Positions 62,066 to 64,000 of a stretch of 64,000 bases of DNA are shown one piece after another (the first letter of the stretch is position 1; every line of letters starts with the position of its first letter). The notes under the pieces are model-generated. The model saw only the letters and a program-made list of their open reading frames with translations, had not been told where the DNA came from and ran no database searches. Source of the DNA: Mycobacterium sp. 3519A (GTDB taxonomy: Bacteria > Actinomycetota > Actinomycetes > Mycobacteriales > Mycobacteriaceae); contig NZ_OESG01000014.1 of the NCBI RefSeq assembly GCF_900240945.1, positions 1,780,015-1,844,014 of the forward strand, given 5' to 3'. The translations under genes were made by a program, and so were the position numbers.

Positions 62066-63586
62066 GTGTTTCTTCCGTCCAATTTGTCACCGGGCATCGG
62101 CTTCGCGCTGATGCTCGGTCTGGGCGCCTTCATGTTCGTCGTGGCGTTCACCGTGCGGTCGATGGTGAAGAACACCCACGACTTCGTGATCGCAGACCGT
62201 CGCATCGGTTTCGGGTTCGGTGTCGGATCGGTGATCGCGGTGTGGACATGGTCGATGGCGGTGATGATGTCGTCGGCGCAGGCCTTCTCGTTCGGTACGT
62301 CCGGTCTCATCTGGTTCGTCGTTCCCAACGGCCTGGCCGTGATGGTGATGGTGCCCTTCGCCCTGAAACTACGGCGCCAGATGCCTGCCGGTTACACGAT
62401 CGTGGAGTTCATCCGCGAGCGTTTCCAAAACAAGCCGGCCACGACGATCGCACTGATCGCGATGCTGCTCGGTCTGCTCGCGGAGATCTTCATCAACCTC
62501 TTCGGCGTCGTGCTCGTCATGGGTGTGATCTTCGGGATCAATCCGACTGTGGTGTTGGTGATCACGCTGGCGACGGTGACCGTCTACTCCTACTTCGGTG
62601 GTCTGTGGACCTCGGCGATCACCGCGACGTTCAACACATTGCTGATCACGGTGCCCGCGGCGATCGTGGTGCTGTACGTGCTGGCCAAGGTCGGCGGGCC
62701 GCAACTCGTATTCCAGAAGGTCGACGAGGCGGGACCCAACACCTTGAACGCCTTCGACGGCGCGGCGGCCGCCGGGTTCGGCATCTCATTGTCGCTGGGC
62801 CTGCTGGCGTCGACGATGGCCGATCAGACGTTTTGGCAGAAGGCGTGGGCGCTGAAGCCCGCCACGATGGGTCGCACCTTCGTCTGGGCGGGCCTGTGGT
62901 TCTACCCGATTCCGATCGTTCTCGGCCTGCTGGGCCTCGTCGGGCTCGGCTTCGGCGTCGACGCTGCCGATCTTGGCGACGCCGGTCCCGGTGGCATCGG
63001 ACCGTATGTCGTGAGCCACCTCGGTCTGCCGATCATCCTGGTGGCGCTCTACGTACTCATCATCCTCAACGCGTGCTACTCGTCGATTGACGGTGCGTTC
63101 TCGGCACTGTCATCCGTTGTCGCCGTTGACATCCTGAAGCGCGCAAAGCCCGACATCGCGCAGAAGTCACTATTCCGATGGACGAAGAGCTCGATCATCA
63201 TTGCGGGTGTCATCGGTGGCATCGTCGTCAGCTCCGGCATCGACTACGTACAGCTGGTCAACACGGTCTACTTCCTCAAGGCCGCGTTGATCATTCCGCT
63301 GGCGCTGGCAATCTTCTGGCGTCGTATGACCGCGATCGCATTCGTCACGAGCTTGGTGCTCGCGGTGGCGGTCGGTTACCCCGTGCGGGAGTTCGTCGGG
63401 GAACTACAGGGAATCATCACTTTGGAGGCGATTTCGCTCGTGGCCGCAGTAGGTATCAGTCTGCTGTCCAAACAATCCTTCGACTTCGCCAGCCTGAAAG
63501 GGCGGGGTGATGTGCTCACCGATCACTCGGAAGCTGTCGAAGTGGTCGACCGCAGTGGTGATCTCGACCCGGATCCGGTCCGATGA
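62066..63586 (+). CDS. sodium:solute symporter family (SSS) permease
   Basis: A 506-residue SSS transporter with about 13 transmembrane helices and the family segment LGAFMFVVAFTVRSMVKN, DFVIADRRIG near residue 45. Sequence resembles urea/organic-cation-like SSS members. AGGAGG precedes the GTG at 62066. The small membrane protein at 63583 overlaps it and the pair probably work together. The C-terminal 35 residues are acidic and cytosolic. Confidence 0.92.
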   Translation: MFLPSNLSPGIGFALMLGLGAFMFVVAFTVRSMVKNTHDFVIADRRIGFGFGVGSVIAVWTWSMAVMMSSAQAFSFGTSGLIWFVVPNGLAVMVMVPFALKLRRQMPAGYTIVEFIRERFQNKPATTIALIAMLLGLLAEIFINLFGVVLVMGVIFGINPTVVLVITLATVTVYSYFGGLWTSAITATFNTLLITVPAAIVVLYVLAKVGGPQLVFQKVDEAGPNTLNAFDGAAAAGFGISLSLGLLASTMADQTFWQKAWALKPATMGRTFVWAGLWFYPIPIVLGLLGLVGLGFGVDAADLGDAGPGGIGPYVVSHLGLPIILVALYVLIILNACYSSIDGAFSALSSVVAVDILKRAKPDIAQKSLFRWTKSSIIIAGVIGGIVVSSGIDYVQLVNTVYFLKAALIIPLALAIFWRRMTAIAFVTSLVLAVAVGYPVREFVGELQGIITLEAISLVAAVGISLLSKQSFDFASLKGRGDVLTDHSEAVEVVDRSGDLDPDPVR

Positions 63587-63909
63587 TCGCCTTCTGGATC
63601 GCCTTAGTCGCCGGCGTGGCGGTGGCCATCGTTTACATCGGTCTGGGTGTGCAGGCCTTCTTGCGGGTTCGTCGGGACGTCCTGTCGGCGGCCGCGTCGG
63701 GTGAGCCCGATGACCTGTCGACCGACGAGCTCGGCGATGCCGGCACGTTCACCTGGAAGGCGATCGGCGCGCTGGCGGGGTCTACCGCCGTGATCGCGCT
63801 GCTCGGCGTCAGCCCCGTCTTTTGGTACCTCCCAGCTGTTCTCGCAGTGGGCTCAGCGGTGGCGGTTGTGCTCGCGTTCCTCATCGACCGCAGGAGCGTC
63901 GAGGCGTGA
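63583..63909 (+). CDS. small membrane protein, symporter partner
   Basis: A 108-residue protein with an N-terminal transmembrane helix (about 3-25) and two C-terminal helices (about 57-77 and 80-101), separated by an acidic loop. It overlaps the symporter stop (ATGA) and the next start (GTGA). I do not recognise a named family; the context suggests an accessory subunit. Confidence 0.82.
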   Translation: MIAFWIALVAGVAVAIVYIGLGVQAFLRVRRDVLSAAASGEPDDLSTDELGDAGTFTWKAIGALAGSTAVIALLGVSPVFWYLPAVLAVGSAVAVVLAFLIDRRSVEA

Positions 63910-64000
63910 CCGCGACGAGGAAGGCCCACCTGCTGGGTTTCGTGCAGCACGGCGTGATGAATCACGCGTCGACGATGTGGGCGCATCCACGCGACAAGGT
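63906..64000 (+). CDS. LLM-class (NtaA/DszA-like) monooxygenase, 5' part
   Basis: Only 31 codons lie in the window. The N terminus VTATRKAHLLGFVQHGVMNH, then TMWAHPRDK is typical of NtaA/SnaA/DszA-type flavin monooxygenases. The GTG start overlaps the previous stop (GTGA). Such enzymes open chelators, sulfur compounds or amides, in line with a scavenging cluster. Confidence 0.8.
   Translation, partial: MTATRKAHLLGFVQHGVMNHASTMWAHPRDK

Overview
The window is high-GC actinobacterial chromosome, and the gene content points to a fast-growing Mycobacterium (Mycolicibacterium-type). The clearest anchor is 38.7-53.5 kb, which keeps the gene order of the M. tuberculosis Rv0757-Rv0771 region: phoP, phoR, HIT protein, SnoaL-like protein, adhB, NTF2-like protein, ferredoxin, cyp51, SDR, cyp123, TetR, aldA, SDR, HIBADH-like dehydrogenase, carboxymuconolactone decarboxylase-like protein. 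Other mycobacterial marks are a cutinase-like exported protein, a DUF4185 (GH183-type) exported protein, DUF732, a PonA2/PonA3-type penicillin-binding protein and many P450s. Genes are tightly packed, with many 1-4 nt start/stop overlaps. No prophage, IS element or CRISPR array is seen.

Layout. 0-8 kb: a beta-hydroxyacid dehydrogenase, a DUF732 protein, a molybdenum hydroxylase operon (large, CoxG-like, FAD and 2Fe-2S subunits plus XdhC) and a P450. 8-13.5 kb: exported proteins (VanX-like dipeptidase, DKNYY-repeat lipoprotein, DUF4185 protein, cutinase). 13.5-18.8 kb: a signalling operon of hybrid histidine kinase, single-domain response regulator, response regulator-cyclase and a PGM1-like ATP-grasp ligase. 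18.8-25.7 kb: DUF445 and DUF4393 proteins, a large LuxR/AAA regulator and an Ala-rich exported protein with a terminator. 25.9-31.3 kb: TetR, a Rieske oxygenase, a DapB-like oxidoreductase and a class A PBP whose 3' end runs into a convergent metallo-beta-lactamase-fold gene. 31-37.2 kb, minus strand: LLM oxidoreductase, TreS-like GH13, an 81-residue peptide with three 23-residue repeats, a JmjC/cupin oxygenase, a sucrase/ferredoxin-like protein and the MBL protein. 37.2-38.6 kb: HNH protein, tRNA-Thr and a repeat protein. 38.7-53.5 kb: phoPR and the cyp51 region. 53.5-57.4 kb: a His/Cys-rich unknown protein, TetR, P450 and DDAH. 57.4-64 kb: acetamidase/formamidase, amino-acid ABC importer, GntR regulator, SSS symporter with a small membrane partner, and the start of an LLM monooxygenase.

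How genes work together. CYP51, its 3Fe-4S ferredoxin, CYP123, SDRs, AdhB and AldA form a redox block acting on sterol, fatty or aldehyde substrates, probably under the divergent TetR, since two GGACA-NN-TGTCC sites flank the TetR/aldA intergenic region. The DDAH, amidase, ABC importer and symporter set looks like scavenging of methylated guanidines or amides as nitrogen sources, with a FadR-type palindrome in the importer/GntR intergenic region. The most unusual unit is the repeat peptide translationally overlapping a JmjC oxygenase, which resembles a ribosomal-peptide modification cassette. A second is the peptide-ligase-like ATP-grasp enzyme cotranscribed with a phosphorelay whose hybrid kinase carries Glu where the C-terminal receiver should have its phosphoacceptor Asp.
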